DNA of 64,000 bases from Sitta carolinensis (Eukaryota; Chordata; Aves; Passeriformes; Sittidae): assembly GCA_032173965.1 (NCBI GenBank), contig CM063284.1, forward strand, positions 107,142,410-107,206,409, given 5' to 3'. A program made the translations under genes and the position numbers. Under the pieces are notes generated by a model. It saw only the letters and a program-made list of their open reading frames with translations, was not told the origin of the DNA and searched no databases. Positions 38,441 to 53,113 of the stretch are shown piece by piece; the stretch's first letter is position 1; each line of letters begins with the position of its first letter.

Positions 38441-39620
38441 ATTCCAGTAAAATAGAAGCATAAAATAAACAACAGGTATTTGTTCCAAGGCAGTTGATTC
38501 TCTGAAACACCGTAGTCGGTATGGACTGTAACTGTATATACATACTTAGATACAAGACAATAATTACTTCATTTTTAATAGCGTGTCTATTAGAATCATA
38601 CACATGAATTCCCATTGTACTGGGTAAAGGTCAGGGTAGCTATGACCCTGTATCAGCAGCAGCTTTACAATTCAAAGTCTGTATTGCTGAGGGCTGTGAA
38701 AAACAAGACAAGCTTGGCCACAGGATCCATATTGATTACAACAGTAATTGGAAGGAACATAGTTATCATAGGGTAAGTAATGACTATTTTTTCTTCTTCA
38801 CATATGTGCCAGTGCTGATGATTCCCCTGCCCCCTCTGGTCCTTTCCCTGCAGGCAACCATCTTCCTTGGACAACGAGAATTAGGAATTTCAGCTGCATA
38901 GATCAAATAGTGATTATAGTAGTTTTGCTTTCCCGAAACTCAAACGAGCACTGATGGTTATGTGCCACACAGAATGCCTCATAAAGGTCAGTGGATTACC
39001 TCATGTCATCACCTGGCAGATCTCAGAAATTGGACCCTTTTCTGAAGCAGGCAGGAGATGTCACTTGAACACTCAAGAGAGAAAGGTTACTTTTCAATGG
39101 GAAAGTCACAGTAGCCAAACAGTAATGCAAAGAGATACCCTGTACTGCCCATTTGGAAATGCTGTGAGGAAATGGCTTGACCTTTAGAAAACCCAGCAGT
39201 GGCTATAAATAAATGGAACAACAGACTGTCAGTGTAATAAAGCAAAGTTCTGGATCTAGCCAGGGCAGATTTTCAACAGAGTGCCAAAGAGACATTTGAA
39301 CTAACACTGAAAAAGCCAGGAGCTAGCCAAGTCACTGCTCTGAAACAGGGGCAGTGATGTAGGTCTAGCTTGGAAACCACAAAATATCAAAGCCAGAAGA
39401 GGAACAATTTATGACATTATTGTGGCTCCTCCCAGAACCTAATGATATTGCACTCACCCACAACAGAATGTCAGGTGCTCCCAGTTGATGCTTTCACAGT
39501 TGTATGTCAAAAAAGCATCACACAGATGCTAGGACTATGATCGTTAAGTCTTACTGCTAAGCAAGACTTGGGAAGAAGACGCTGAACCAAGGTACATTGT
39601 TTATGTAAAACGCTGTTTTT

Positions 39621-39970
39621 CTCAGGGGAGACCTTACTGCTCTCTATAATCACCTGAAAGGAGGGTGCAGCCAGGTGGCAGTCAGCCTCTTCTCCCAGGC
39701 AACCAGCAATAGCACCAGAGGAAATGACTTGAAGCTGTGCCAGGAGAAGTTCAGGTTGGACCTCGGGAAGAACTTTTTCACTGAAAGGGTGGTTAAGCAC
39801 TGCAACAGGCTGCCTAGGGAAATGGTGGAGTGACCATCCCTGGAAGCATTCAAGAAACAAGTGGTCATGGCAATCAGTGTTATGTTTTAGTTGATAGGGT
39901 GGTGCTCGATCAAAGGCTAAACTCAATGATCTTGGAGGTCATTTCCAACCTTAATGATTCCATGATTCTA
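39621..39970 (+). mobile_element. CR1 LINE, 3'-terminal fragment (longer copy)
   Basis: It starts near CTCAGGGGAGACCTTACTGC and continues through ATCACCTGAAAGGAGGGTGC and GAAGTTCAGGTTGGACCTCG to TTTCCAACCTTAATGATTCC and ATGATTCT. This is the standard CR1 3' sequence in plus orientation, about 80 bases longer at its 5' end than the 15-kb copy. It includes the remnant of the reverse-transcriptase C-terminal coding region, broken by changes. Apparent antisense open frames over it are not genes. Confidence 0.95.
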
Positions 39971-42900
39971 AACAAGACTCTGGGTGATAGATGCATGGTG
40001 TCTTTTAGCGCGCAAACCAGTGTATTGTTGACCTCAAGATTCACTTTTATCTTCAGTGAAACAATTTTACTTGGCAACCTCTCAGCAAAAGTAGTCAAAA
40101 GATTGGTTCAAGTGATGGCCAAGACCCAGGATGACTGGATTCATGTTCTAGAAAAGAAGGTATGCCTTGGGTGTTAAGAACACTTTGGACCAACTCTGCA
40201 GCCTATTCCATTTGCCCAGAAAGGCATGGATGGATAGCTGCAAGATGAGCCCTCGGAGCCCCATACAAAAATCCAGATTATTTAAATAGCTGAAAGACAG
40301 CAGAGAGACAGTTGTACCAATAACTAGACTTGGTAAGCCCTGAACTGGGCTAAACCAAATCCCTTTGCCAATGAGAGAACTACAGTCTCCAGTGGTGCAG
40401 TTTCTGCTGCAGATCAGGACTGGAACAGCAAGGGGGTGTCTCTGTCCATGGTACTCAGTGAGGCAATGGTGCCCTCACTGGTGCAGGGACGAGGGATCAG
40501 ATCTGGTATCTTCACCTTGGAACTTCAGGTTCCCATGGTGCAAAGTCCTTGGTAGACACATGGAGTAGAAAAACTAACCAAAACTCTTTCTAGGATGTGC
40601 TAAGACAATCATCAGCCTTTTCAGTGGTAGAAAATCAGGCTAGAATAAGAGGAAAATACGAAGAAAAACTGAGGAAAATATATCAGTGAAAGATATACAG
40701 GAAGCATACAAACTCTCTTGGAAGACGACACCAGCTTATTCTCCAATCTCCAAAGAGAGCAAGAGTTCTGGCACTTACAATTAATACTCATGAACAGGTT
40801 TGCTACAGGGGTCCCCAAGTCAAAAAATAACAGCTCTGTGATACAGACCATCAGCTGCTTTCTATTACAGGAGGTCATTGACAGACAACTCAGGAAGTGC
40901 TACAGGCTGCTTTTAAAACACCCAGGAGATGAAGATCTACTGGTTTTATGACTGATTAACAATCTCAAGAGCAGAGATTAATGGTTTCCAAGCAAAAGGG
41001 AAGGGGTTTATGCCTCCTTGCCCATGTTGGCTGTTCATCACGGATCCTCAAGATAAGCACAGGGATTTTGAAGAACAGCCAGAAGGCTGTGCTCTCTACT
41101 TTCACAGCTTCCAGATACAGCATATACAAGCTCCCTCCATACGTAAGAATTATTTTCACTGAATTTTGATACGAAAATCTGGGAACGCAATTATCAAGAC
41201 CTTCATCTATCCTCCATAGGAGCACAGAGTTTTGCATATGAACTTATGTATGGCATATTCCATATAGCCTTAGCCATTCAGTACTGCATATAAATCTTCC
41301 ATCCAAGTCCAGTGAGAGGCTTTACATTGCTTTTTGAATTCAAAATTATGATCTTTGGAGGCAGAGGCTGTAATTACCACCCTATTCCCCTTTTCTCCAA
41401 ATATCAAGGATTTGGAGTTGCAGATATGGGTCCTGGACCACATAATAATGAAAGGATGTGACGCTACAAATTGCAAACTACCGTGCGTGTTGGCTGAGAC
41501 AAGAAACTGGAGGTGAGGGTCTGCTGTCCACTATCTGTCAAACAGAATATAATTTTATGGAATAGATGTCAGAAGTCTGTGGTCCAAATCAAATGTAAAA
41601 GTAGAAGTATGTCTCTCTAACACAGCATCTGGGAAGCCCTCTAAAGAAAGAGAGACCCAAGCTCAAGTCCCCAGTCCAAACACTGTTTGTCTTTTATTCA
41701 ATAACTGTTTAATGTAAAATCCATATGCAGTCCTTGGTGCAGGAATTCTCTAGAGAAAAAGAGTGACTCTCTCAAGTGAAGTAACTGTACTTGGCAAACA
41801 GTGCTTGGCAGTGTGCCACCAACTGCAATGAAGCAGATGAATATGCTTTTGGTGCATCAGATATATAACTTCTTAGGGTCCTTGTCCTCAGAAGCACTTT
41901 GATCAAGCTCAGTTTTTTCTGTGATACTGAAATGACCAGGGAGCCTTGCCACATATCTTTTCTCCACACATGCAGTGAAACTGAAAAAATAATGACAAGA
42001 AATGCAATACATTTGGCCAGGATCCTTTTGCTAGCAGGAAGAGCGGTTCTAGCTAGGATATCAAAGCATGGTAACACCAAGTGTTCACAAGATTTATTCT
42101 GTAGTCTCACTGTGCACAGCATACATCCTTTGGGACAAAATCCCCTGGAAAGTTTTCAAGAGTTCTAGTGAAAGAGATGGTCCTGGCATTACCAGCTCAT
42201 TCATAAAGATGAAAGATTCCTGGGAACTAGGAAGAAGAGAAAAGAGGCAAGAGAAGGAGACCATTACAGCGGAATCTCTATTACCTCCTGTTTGCTAAGT
42301 CCATGATCACTCACAGTGCATGCTGATTGTGAAGCTGTTAGGTAGCACAAGCTCTCACATCTAGACATCAAAGTAAGTGTTTCTCAGGATGATGATGAAA
42401 ATTAATTTTGGTCATAATTAGAAAAACAGAAATACTGACTTATCTAGGAGTTCCCATCCTTTGTGATACTCCAGTGCTGAAGGAGACCAGCACTTGGAAC
42501 AATAGGCCCCTAATACAGTTCTGGAATTCTTTTCAGATGGCATCAGAGAGGAATCTCTGAGCAAGGCTAGAGGGCAGGATTGCATCTCTTCATTGGCAGG
42601 GGACACACAGCTATGACCAGTAACCTTTTCAATATCAGAAACAGCTTAGGTGATAACAGAAATGGCTATCAGCTCTACCTGACATACTTACTCAATCTGT
42701 CAGAGCTCTAGAATTGAACTAGAGCCCAAAGCATAAAACGGAGTCTACCTAACCACCTAAAGGTAAAGCAAATAACCCTAGTGGAGAACTACCTCATGTC
42801 TTTTCCCTCAGAAAACCCTCAGCCATGAAGCTATGACTGCATATGATTCAGTAGCCTGCTCTCAGGCAAGTTTTACAGCCTGTGATGCCAAAAGGGCTAG

Positions 42901-43867
42901 TAGAGAAGTCCTGTAACATGTACCATATCTACTCACATTCAGGTGGAGAATGGCAGACTTTTGTGCCAACACATCCACTGCTACTGAGTTATTCAGCAGC
43001 TCAGCCAGCTAGGCTGGTATGCTCATTGCATGTTTATGCTCCTTGATCTAGAATTACTCTGGTTATGGCTAAGATTTATGATGCCAAAGTGACCTACAGG
43101 ATCTAGAAGAGTACCAAGCTTGAGCTGGATACCTCTGCACAGAGCCAGCCAGTGGAGAGGCAGCTCTCACAAAGACACGGGAGACTTCATGAAGCAGGAC
43201 CGCTGAGGACTGAAAGGGAAAATAAACAGCACAAAACACTGTTCAGGAAAAAGGGATTAGAAATCAAGCTGGAGACAATAAAAGAAAGTGTCTTGCACAC
43301 TGTCCTACCAACAGCATATATGGCAGCAATGCAAAAGGCTAAGTGTCCTTTCCTGATAGCAGAAGAGAGAAAGTGCACTTGAAGGTTTATCAGTAGTGCA
43401 CCAAATATTTGATCCTGCATTCAAGTTCCTCCAGTGAGATCCAAACTGGCATATATTAGAAAGACATCAGGCTCCTAGCCATGTTAATTGGACCCTTTGC
43501 TTATAAACACAACATAGAGGATGACAACGTGCAAGTGGCTTGAGTTATTAAATGAAATGCTGCAGGAAAAATACAGTGAGGAAAGCATTAGCATCAGAGA
43601 GAAGCACTATTAAATCCATACTTTTATTGCCAATCTTTTGAAATTACTAAATGAATATAGTTCAGCATCTAATCTGTCCTTGGTTACAAGTATTGCAAAG
43701 AACTTTTTGGAACTTTCCCCCCCATTTATCCATTATCTGTATTCCACAAACATCACAGGAATTGTCAGCAATTAACATAAATAAATCATCACCTTTCCAG
43801 AGAAAGCTTCAGTACAAGAATCTCAGATGATAGCAAAAAATATTACTAAATAGCTCATGAAGGGCCT

Positions 43868-43935
43868 ATTCCATCCCCCACTGAAGTCAATGGGAATCTT
43901 TTCACTGACTTCAATGGACACTGGATCAGACCCAA
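43868..43935. repeat. Ancient amniote interspersed repeat, family not assigned
   Basis: The segment contains ACTGAAGTCAATGGGAATCT, then CACTGACTTCAATGG and TGGATCAGACCC. This GAAGTCAATGGG...GACTTCAATGG arrangement recurs widely in reptile and bird genomes as I recall. The two halves form an imperfect inverted pair. Short echoes appear at 44990-45010 (TTTCAATGGGACTCCTT) and 59588-59604 (AAAGTCAATGGATTCTG). I cannot name the family. Confidence 0.45.
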
Positions 43936-46900
43936 ATTGAAAAGATCAATAGAGCACACATTAGGATAAAAGAGCAGCTATGCCCTCCTCCAGAAAAAAG
44001 AACATGAGTTCAATTCAAACAACAGATTACAGAAAGGAACCAGTTGGTGAGAATTTTTTTTCTCCTCCTTTGAAAAAATCTGCAAGAGAACAGCAATTCA
44101 AGATCCTGAAAGCTAAATCTTACAGAGTTGTAAGTAACTCTTATCTTCCACTGTCCTCTGAATAGGTGGGGTGACTGACACTTTGAGAGATTGGGAGCAC
44201 TGTTTAATGAACCAGCTCCCTTCTCCTCATTCTGGTCTTTTGGTTGAGAGTACAGAATGAAGATGCAATAAAGCAATTTTACTCCTTCCACTGAACTGTC
44301 AAAATTTCATAGGAATATATCTGATATTTTCAAATGCAAAAACTAGAAGCCCGAGCATCAATTTGAGAACCTTAAGTGGCAGGCCCAATTCTCAAGCATG
44401 TTGCAAGGTTAGCAGAACTAGAGGCAGTCAAGACACTCTGACACTCAACCATCCTGTTTCATATTCAGGGTTTTACTAGAGGATTGCCTTAAGCCATTGT
44501 TTTGTCATACTGTTTGTTCTATCAATATAATTGTTGATTTTACCCAATACAACTGAATGGAAACAGACCATACAACTGGATCAACATGCACGGTTCATAA
44601 ATTCTCACAGTTCAGCTTCCTATGCATCTCACAGAACATCTCAGTGAAGCTCAGTAAAATCCAGACAGGCTGCAACAGCGGGCTCAGCCATCTGAAGGAT
44701 AGGGTTTGGAGGGCTTCACAACTTAAATGAGGTGTTCAGAAAATGACAGCCTGGGAATTTTTACATAATGGACATCTTAGGTAATACTTCCCTGCCTGAG
44801 ACTCAGACTGGAAAAATCTCTTCAAGACAGATGATACACCTTGTCCTCCTCCAGAGAGTACATACATGATCCAAACAGCAGAATACAGTAGAAAAAAAGT
44901 AAATTTTTTAAACTTCTTGCCCTTCATTAGCAATTTAGTGACAGACATGTTTGTAGACTTATTAGTAGACACCTTAGAATGTCTCCTAATTTCAATGGGA
45001 CTCCTTCAAGAGGAGACAACCAGAGCAACTGTGTAAGACCTTGTTGCATAAGAGGACTGTGATGAGAAAGGGAAGTGCAACCATCCCTTCTTGGTAGCAC
45101 TTTCTTTTAAAAAACCTTTGAACATGACACCCAGAGGTGCTTGTGGAAGAGAAAAACAAGAGTCCAGAGATCTTGACTAAAATGCTAAAAGCAAACCTTA
45201 TTTTTGTCAAATATACATTGCGTTTCAGAAAAGAAAGACTTTTTTTCTGTCAACTGTTTGTCACAAATTATCTAAAAATAATTTCAGCCAATGATGTTGT
45301 CTTGAATGATGTGTCCTTAGTATGAAATCACCCATGCACCCTAGGACCCTGCATTGACTCTACCTCACTAACAACATGTTTAGTTTTTTTTTGCTTAAGA
45401 AGAAATCCTCGACTCCGGCCACGTCATTCAGGCTCATTTTTCAACTCTAATGGTGTATTTAGGTCATCTATATTTAGAAACAGAGGACAGTTGGCTTTTT
45501 GTCAACTTTGTACTCCAGAAGGGTGTGTAGTTTCAGTTTTTGTTCACTTCATTAGCTTTCAAACAGCCTGGTCTCTACCCATTCATTATCACAAGTTTCC
45601 TTGAAAGAGAGGCAAAGATATTTTTAGGAACTTAAACAATTTCCTTCAAGATTCATTTTTATTTCCCCATCCTCTGCTATCATATGTGTATTCCTACCTC
45701 CACACATGCACCTCAGCTTAACTAATCCAGCATCTTTATTTTCACTCTCATTTAACAACACAGCTCTAAGCAAGAACTGCTGTGCTCAGGAAGAGTGGTC
45801 CAGGATTCTTCCTATTTACTGCTACCTCACCTGTTTTTCTCCAGTTTCTTAACCCAACTGTGCAAGAACTGTTCAGTGCATTCTGCTTGCAGCTTTAAAG
45901 CAGAGAAAACACTTGGTAGAAGGGGGCAGCAACTAACTAACCAGAAAAAAGAGACAGCTCTATCAGAGCAAGGTAAAAAACCCACAGGGATGAATAAATG
46001 GGATCTGAGACAGTGAAGTGGAGAGCCAAGGGATTCAGGCAGGGTGAGTGCTTTCTGGGAGAGGAAAGGAAAAGACAAGTAAGCCACTATTTTTTCAACA
46101 AAGAAGGAGCAAAAGAAAGAAGTATGAAGAAAAGGAGAGAAAAATATTTAAGTTATTTCAAGTCAAGAGAGAATATCCATACTGCCAGAAATCAGAAGCA
46201 TTGTAGAAAAATACCTTCTGGAAGTTTGTAGGAGTGATTAGAAAATGATTGAATTGATAGTATCTCAAGTCAGAAATACATTTTACAGGCAAGAAAAAGC
46301 AAAGCAGTATATTAATAAAAGTAAACACTTCTTGCCACAGCAGATTTTCATCTTCCACAATTTGAAGTGAGGATTAAAATAATTTGACAGGTCCACATTA
46401 CTTCCTCAATCTTTCCTCTGCTCCTGCCCAGTTATTCCTCTTCTGCTCATCATCTTTTCACTCTTCATCCTCAAGAGTGATACTGCTATCTGACTTTTAT
46501 GTCTCATTCTGACAGGGCTTAGCCTATTGGAACCAAAATTCAGGAAGCTCTCCAAACATGAGCACACACAGACACTTTCTAAAAGCATTCCCAAATGGAA
46601 TTTTCTCACTTACAACATCATAATAAAGAAAGGTTTTTAACAAAACCCCACTACACAATAAGTACATTTTACACTTTACAGGCTAAAAATAAGCCACTAT
46701 CTAATTAAAAATATAAGTGCTTTTCTCTTGACACTGAGCCTGTTTGGACCTACAGTGTGTACCATCAAAAAACCTACTAAATTTAAATTCAACAGATTTC
46801 ACATGGTTTTCTCAGTAAGGGTGGCTGTCTACAACAATTTCAAAGATGAAGCTCAGGTCCATTCACCCAGCTCTACTCAATTCAGTAGCATCTGATCAAC

Positions 46901-47402
46901 ACTCAGTTCTGCCCCTTCACTGAAGCTGAGATCTTATTTTCGCCTCTAACAATTTGCTTAATTCCTCTCAACTTTCAGTTGCTGATTACTGTACAGTGAT
47001 CTGTAGTTAACAGATTAGAGTAACACAACATCCAGCTCAGACCTGCAACAGGCCATTGTGCAAATTCATTCATTATGTGACATTATGCCACTTAAGCCCC
47101 ACTTACAAATGCCCTCTGCATTCACAAGTGACCTAGCAAAATACATGTAGAGGCAAAGCGTGGAAAGCAGTACAGTATGAATCTAGTAAACACATGCAGC
47201 AGTCATATATCCTTTGGTATTAAAGAAATTTATAATGCCCCATTTACAGTATAATCCTATCCCAAAATCTGTTTATAAAGGTCTCAACCAAGCATTCAAG
47301 TGCAGGAATAAAATAACTGAAAAAGGAGAGCTATCAGAAGCAGAGGATGGGAATCAAAAATAGAGCAGTGCACAAAGCCACAAAGTGATAAGTATTGTTT
47401 AC

Positions 47403-47582
47403 CTGTCAGTTGACATTGATTAATCTTGTGTTCTGTGATATCGCTCAGTGACTCAAACACCTGGAGGCAGCTGTCACAGCTGTGCACAGCTTCTTCTTCT
47501 AACTCCTCCCCTTCATCCGGCCTTTTCTTACAGTCTAGCACATCTCCATCGTCTGCCTTGTCTTCTAGTTTACAGTTAGGGT
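47403..47582 (-). CDS. ZNF521: ZNF521 coding exon (first, atypical zinc finger)
   Basis: This is one internal coding exon of ZNF521, a nuclear cofactor with about 30 zinc fingers that, from family knowledge, recruits NuRD through its N-terminus and modulates EBF1 in blood, neural and mesenchymal progenitors. Read on the minus strand, an acceptor CTTTCAG precedes the exon and a donor CAG|GTAAAC follows it. The 180 bases encode 60 residues with phase 1 at both ends. It opens DPNCKLEDKADDGDVLDCKK, passes through an acidic stretch (EGEELEEEA), then HSCDSCLQVF, SLSDITEHK and NQCQLT. The finger has Cys-X2-Cys, then 12 residues to His, then 4 to Cys, so it is a C2HC-like degenerate first finger. This closely matches remembered human ZNF521 residues of about 14-73, differing mainly in the acidic segment. 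Both splice phases fit the expected neighbours: the RRKQ start exon upstream and a DGVDVEDD exon downstream. An apparent Met 15 codons in is only an internal GAT-GTG region artefact, not a start. Confidence 0.96.
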
Positions 47583-50500
47583 CTGAAAGAAAATCAAGAC
47601 TGCTATGTCAGGCGTGTAAGAAGAGAACATCCAAGAAGAAAAATAAAATCAAAATAGGTTGTTGTGCTAATGATAAGAAAACTACTTGGCACAAGCCTGC
47701 AGCACACTGTAGAATTTATTGCTAAATAAGCAAAAGAGGCTTTTTTCCTTTTTTTTCCTAATCTCAATGAAAAGCAAATTTCCCTTCTACTCTCACAAAT
47801 GCAGCTCCATTTCTCAAGCTATTCTTCCATGCTTCAGTGTTAGGTTTGTCAATTTCACCACAGCTTTTGAAGCTGCTTTGATCATCCTAAGAAAGGATAA
47901 ACCACCTATGCAATTAGTTTTTCAATGAAAAGAAAAATCAAATCAATGAGTTTGCAGGAACTTCTTTTCACTGTTAACTACAGTGTTTCACAGGAAATTA
48001 CCAGAATTAAGAGACTAACAAATTTGATTTACATAAACATGGAATTAATCTTGATTTTACAACCCACTCCAATACTCCATCACCACACTATTTGACCAAA
48101 ACAAAGCCCTGGAAAGGTTATACCTTGGATCAAAATGCCACTCGTGCTCTGAACTTGTGTATGAATTAAAGACAATGCTCATTCAAGTTACTGTGTTTTC
48201 CAGGTTGTGGAAAACTGGAAACTCGCTACTCTAGTATAAAAGCTATAGAGTGCACAAAGAAAGCTTTATCTGTTTGATATATTAACAGGAATTTGGGGAA
48301 AAGAAGGATAGCTCCAGCCTCAGATTAGCAGTCCTGAGCCCAACTGAAACTTCTAATTGGAAGTAACGTGCAGCCTCACCACCTACCCATGTGTGCAGAG
48401 ACACCTCACAGCTCACTGCACTGCCTCAGTTCTGCAGATGACCAGCTCAGTGAGATAATCTGTAGCCTAGAATTTTTCTTCCTCCTTTGAGGAGGAACAC
48501 TTGCTTTAACTACTGACTTTTGCCCATTTTACTAAAAGCTTCCTTCAAAGACAAAAATAAACCAATCTGTCTTCCCTAATAAAGCAAGCTGGCACTTAAC
48601 TTTGTTTTTCCTTGGGAACCACAGTACAACAAGTGAAATGCAAAAGAGAAATGGTTGTGCACATTCCAGCAAAAGGAATGCAAGTGTTTCACCACTTTTC
48701 CCTTTTCTGCTTTGGCTGCCTCATCTTTCCTTTTGGATATTTGAGAGAGCTGAGACCGAAACAAGTCATTTTAGAAAACAAGGATGAACTCACATAATAA
48801 CAGGAGATTGTGCAAGTACATTTTAAGACGTTACACTCTTTAGCCAAGTGGGTGAGTAACCAGGAGTAAGCTCCCTGGCCAGGGTAACAGAGAGGTGGTA
48901 TCTGTGAACACACCTTATTTAGCCTTGAAAATGATTAGGATCATGCACAACTCCTTGGAAGAAGAGAAACTAAAACATGCCAACACTACGTTCGTTTTGG
49001 GGGTGGGGTGGTGTGTACGGAGAAGGAAGGCAATTCCATTTTAAACCACTCACATCCGCCCTCAGCACCCTACAGTCATCTGGGCATAGCCATTCCTGTA
49101 TTTCTTGCTGCCCACAACCAAGGTCAGAGCTCTCATCATCTCTCTGTATCCTTTGGTCCATACTACTGCACCCTGCCCTTCAACTGTGCAAACACAGATG
49201 GACCCGCAAGCAGAAACTGGAAATGACCCATGTCAGGAAGTCTTTCTCATGCCATGTGGCTTGTGATCAAAACCAAGGAATTTCTTTGACAGAGGTAAAG
49301 GGCAGCATTTATTTTTAAGGGAATTATATTACAGAGAGAAAACAGATTAATTTTTAAAAATAAAAAACATATTCCGACAGCAAAAATACATTTGCTATGC
49401 AAAAGCCCTGTCTATACACTGAGACCTTACATGACAAATTATATCCACAAGGTTCTTTCAAGAGTGGAAATTTCCACTTGGGCAGCTACTTCTAAATAGA
49501 AAAGTAGCCTCCAAATTTACTAACCAAAAAAGGTATGCTAATTATAAAAAGACTTTATGGCTTTTTAGCCATTACTGAATATTCTAAACCTAATAGCTTC
49601 CATTGCTGCTTCATTTTCCAAAATAGCTTGAAAGATTAATAAAAGTAGCTAGGAGATCTCCAGGTTCAAAACAGTTCAGAAAATGAAATAATTGTCTTAA
49701 CTGTTGCAAACTGACCCCAACATCATTAAACACTTGTTGGAAGGCAGCATGTGCACGCGGCATACTATTAGTTGTTCAGCTCAAGCTCCCAGTTTCATCT
49801 CATAAAATTGACAGCACTCAGGGAAATGTGGGCACTAGGTCTGAATTTTAACATGAGTATTTAAATGCTGCACATAAAGTTTACAGACCTGTTTGTTTTA
49901 AAATAAGGGTAGTGTCTGACTCTGCTTTAAGAACAGTGCTGAAGGAAAGAACAGGGAGGGGAGGGAATTCTCAAGACTCACTATTCAGAAACACTTGCAT
50001 TTTACAGGAATTCAGCAACACACACAAACGCAGGCACACATGCACCCCTTAGTGCACAAAAGCCTAAAGGATCACTTAATTTAAAGCTTCATACTTAGCG
50101 ACCAGTTATTAAAATTAGAATCATTTTAAGACTAATAATGTTTTGCTTCTCCTTCTGCATTTGCAGATATAAACTCTACAGGGACAGAAGTCAGTCAAGC
50201 TTATTCCCTTCTGCTGCAACTTTGGAATACATGCTCTAGCCAACTGGCACATTTGTTTTTAGGTCAACATTTAAGTGGGACCCTCTGGGACCTAGGTTCG
50301 AGTTTAGCCTATGACAGCTTTGTGAAATGAGTTCTGGCAGTCTCAGCCCCTCTCAATGAATATATTTCCACTGTGATCTGCTTCTGTGAAGAGATGTCAC
50401 CATCAAAATAAAAAGATATTTAAACAGAGCAAATATCATTTGGAGGTTTTGTGAATAGATAGCTGTTTCGTTGCAACAACAAGTACCTTCCATCAAGAGT

Positions 50501-53113
50501 TGGTCTAACCTTAAATAGTTACTTAGATTGAGGATAAACTGCCTTATTTGAGCAGCTCCTTTGGAAGACTAGAATAAAATATTTTATAAATGCAATATGG
50601 ATTCATCTCTACTTTCTCCTTAACCTCTTGTTTAAAGCTCAGGCTCACATATAGGCTTCAAGACAAATGTCATTCATCTCCCACATTTCTTTCTCTGCAG
50701 TATCTTCAACAATCACAGCCACAATTCCCTCAATAAGAAGATGTTCATAGTAAAATTACTTTTCCCAGCATCTGCAAATACCGCTGTGATTTCCAGAGGC
50801 TTCTCTGCCCTATTTTGGAGGCTGCATGTGCACCAACTGAAATTTTTCAATACCCATCAGCAACAGTACACACACATCCTCCCCACCTTCACTGGAAATG
50901 ATCTAGTGTAAAAATGAATGAAGGTTGCTTTTTTGGAAGAGAAATAAATTCTGCCTATTAAGGCACTTAAAAAAAAAATAAGAGAAAGAACAGTTGTCTT
51001 CTCTTCCTGATTATGTTAACATTATTTATAAATGGAAATTAAAAGAAGCATGATTTTCTCATTACTATGGCAGGTGGTTCTCCCCTTCCCTTCTTCCTCC
51101 TTCTCATAAGGGATGTTATTGCTGTCACTTGGTCTAATAAAACTGCAACTTTGGGGAAAATGAAAAATTGCATTGGTTTAAAAGTGTTGGAGGCAATAAA
51201 GCCATGGACTTCAATTAATTTCAAGTATGGGAGCGGTTTTAGGCCAACCAGCAGAAATTCTATTCTGCCCATGTAAAAATGAGGTTTCACCACATTTACT
51301 TTTTATAACCCATATAAAAGTCATGTAAAAGTAATGAATATCTAAAAGTCATCTCAGTGGACTGGCAAAGACTGTCTGTATTCTTGAAACTCATCTTACA
51401 TATTTCTGCCTATGCTGCAAGGATCCATAGATAAGCTCAACTAAAACATCAAACTACCAAGAAACCAGCCTCCTTTCCAATCCATTTCACTGCCTTACAG
51501 TAGACCTCCTTCCAAGCCACTTCTGCATGGAGAAGTGCTGGCAAAAGAAAGGAAAACTTGGATCATGTGGTTATAATTATTACCAGGCAAGGAATATTTC
51601 TTCAGCTCAGTGGTAAAGTAAAACTCTGTCGCTCTCTGCTCCCAATAGTGTCCATCGCAAAACAACTGCCTCATTAAATCTCTGCAGTAAGATTAATATG
51701 CCGTAGCTGCACTACATTATAACTTGGTACTCTATAAAAAGCACATTTAATGGTTAGAGCCAGAGCTTAGATACAAAGTATTACTATAAAAACTTCTGGC
51801 AGCATGTACACAGTGCAGGCCTTCTGTACTCTATCAGGTCTTTTGTTTTTAATATCGGCACTGCATTCTTGCTATGGAGAAAAACAGAATGCTAAATCCT
51901 GCCTAGAAATAAACAGAAAACAACACAGGACATGATGGTAAATAAAGAACTAGCAATGCAACTTAACCACTGAGAATTATTTTAAGAAGAAGAAAAACGG
52001 TAGAAGAGCCACCATTCCTTGACATTTATCTCTGGTTTTGAAGTTGCTTATTTTTCAACTTCATATGTCTGCAGCAGGACAAGTTTGCTTTTTCCAAGAA
52101 TTTGCAGATAGTTAAATGGAGACACATGTACACTGAAAAGAGTTTGAGAAATTTCCTATTAAAAAGGGAGAGAACTCCCTTGCTTTTATTTACTCTCTTC
52201 AAATAATCTACTTTATGCACAAAGCCATTAGAACCTATAAAAGGCACCAAACACAAACCCATAGGACACACACACAAATATAAAGCCGAAGAAAAAATTA
52301 ACTGCATTTTTCACCTTCATAAGAGGAATAACTCCAACTCTTCTCAAACAGATTACCTACATGTATTCAGACATGACTAGCCTTCTAGGAATATCCTTAA
52401 GGAGCCAGCCCTTACTCCAAAAGGTGACCTCAGCTGAATGAATAAGACTATTCAGATGAGTCAGTCCTTCTCTTCAGATAAAATTCTGTGAAACCAGTAC
52501 CAAAGACAGAAACAAATTATTTCTTACATTCTCCAAACCATGAATAAAAGAAGACCTCGTTGTTTTGGGGAATTAACAATTATTTCTTCATGATTATTAA
52601 CAATAATTATCCCTGTGATCCTGACTCAAACAACAGTTTTGTCCACCCAATCTCACTTATTAAAATTAAAAAGCCCTTAATTAATCTCTGTCAAGAAATT
52701 AAACAAACAATCTTTGAAGAAATCACCCCTATCCGCATATTTTAAAAATATGAAAATAGTTTAAATGAAATGAATAATAAAGTTTATCTGAAATGGCATG
52801 GGGGGTGGTTACATGGGGAATGAAGAAAAGGATTAAATTTAACAAAAAAGGAAAAAAGAAAAATATAAAAGCATGCTGTACTTTAGAAGCATCTCACTTT
52901 CAGTCAGCTGACCTACAAAAGGCAGAATTTCTAATTGTCAAAAATTGAAAGGTAAGGGGGAGGAACGTTATTTTCCATTGCAAGCCCCAGGAATTCATTC
53001 TAAACTGAAACAGGGAAAGAAGAGTGCAGGCTTTGCAAAAACACCCCGATACAAAAATCCCTCACACTGTTGTCAAATGGTAAGCAAGCACTAATGAAGG
53101 AATTCAGCATTAC
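47583..53113 (-). other. ZNF521: ZNF521 intron between cassette exon candidate and first-finger exon
   Basis: This is a 5.5-kb intron with a GTAATG donor on its gene-5' side (53113-53112) and the acceptor TTTTCTTTCAG next to the first-finger exon. It contains AT-rich unique sequence and no repeat family I recognise. A homeodomain-motif-rich stretch lies near 52560-52760. Confidence 0.7.

Larger units (their letters stand above)
1..47402 (-). other. ZNF521: ZNF521 intron downstream of the first-finger exon (partial)
   Basis: The 47 kb left of the confident exon shows no further exon that I can support. There is no run of C2H2 fingers (repeated Cys-X2-Cys...His-X3-His) on either strand, so the large finger exon lies beyond the left edge. 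The intron is AT-rich, with homopolymers, sparse old repeats, one solo LTR, two CR1 fragments and an isolated CpG island. Stretches not listed separately, for example 1-5600, 8650-10000, 23000-30000, 33000-37900 and 40000-47400, read as unique noncoding DNA in which I see nothing specific. Confidence 0.85.

Noticed and set aside
39507..39926. A 139-codon minus-strand frame
   Set aside because: It is antisense to the CR1 fragment and explained by that repeat.
47296..47541. An 81-codon frame starting with Met at 47541
   Set aside because: It mixes real exon codons with intron read-through past the GT donor at 47402. The true exon begins upstream at 47582 and ends at 47403.
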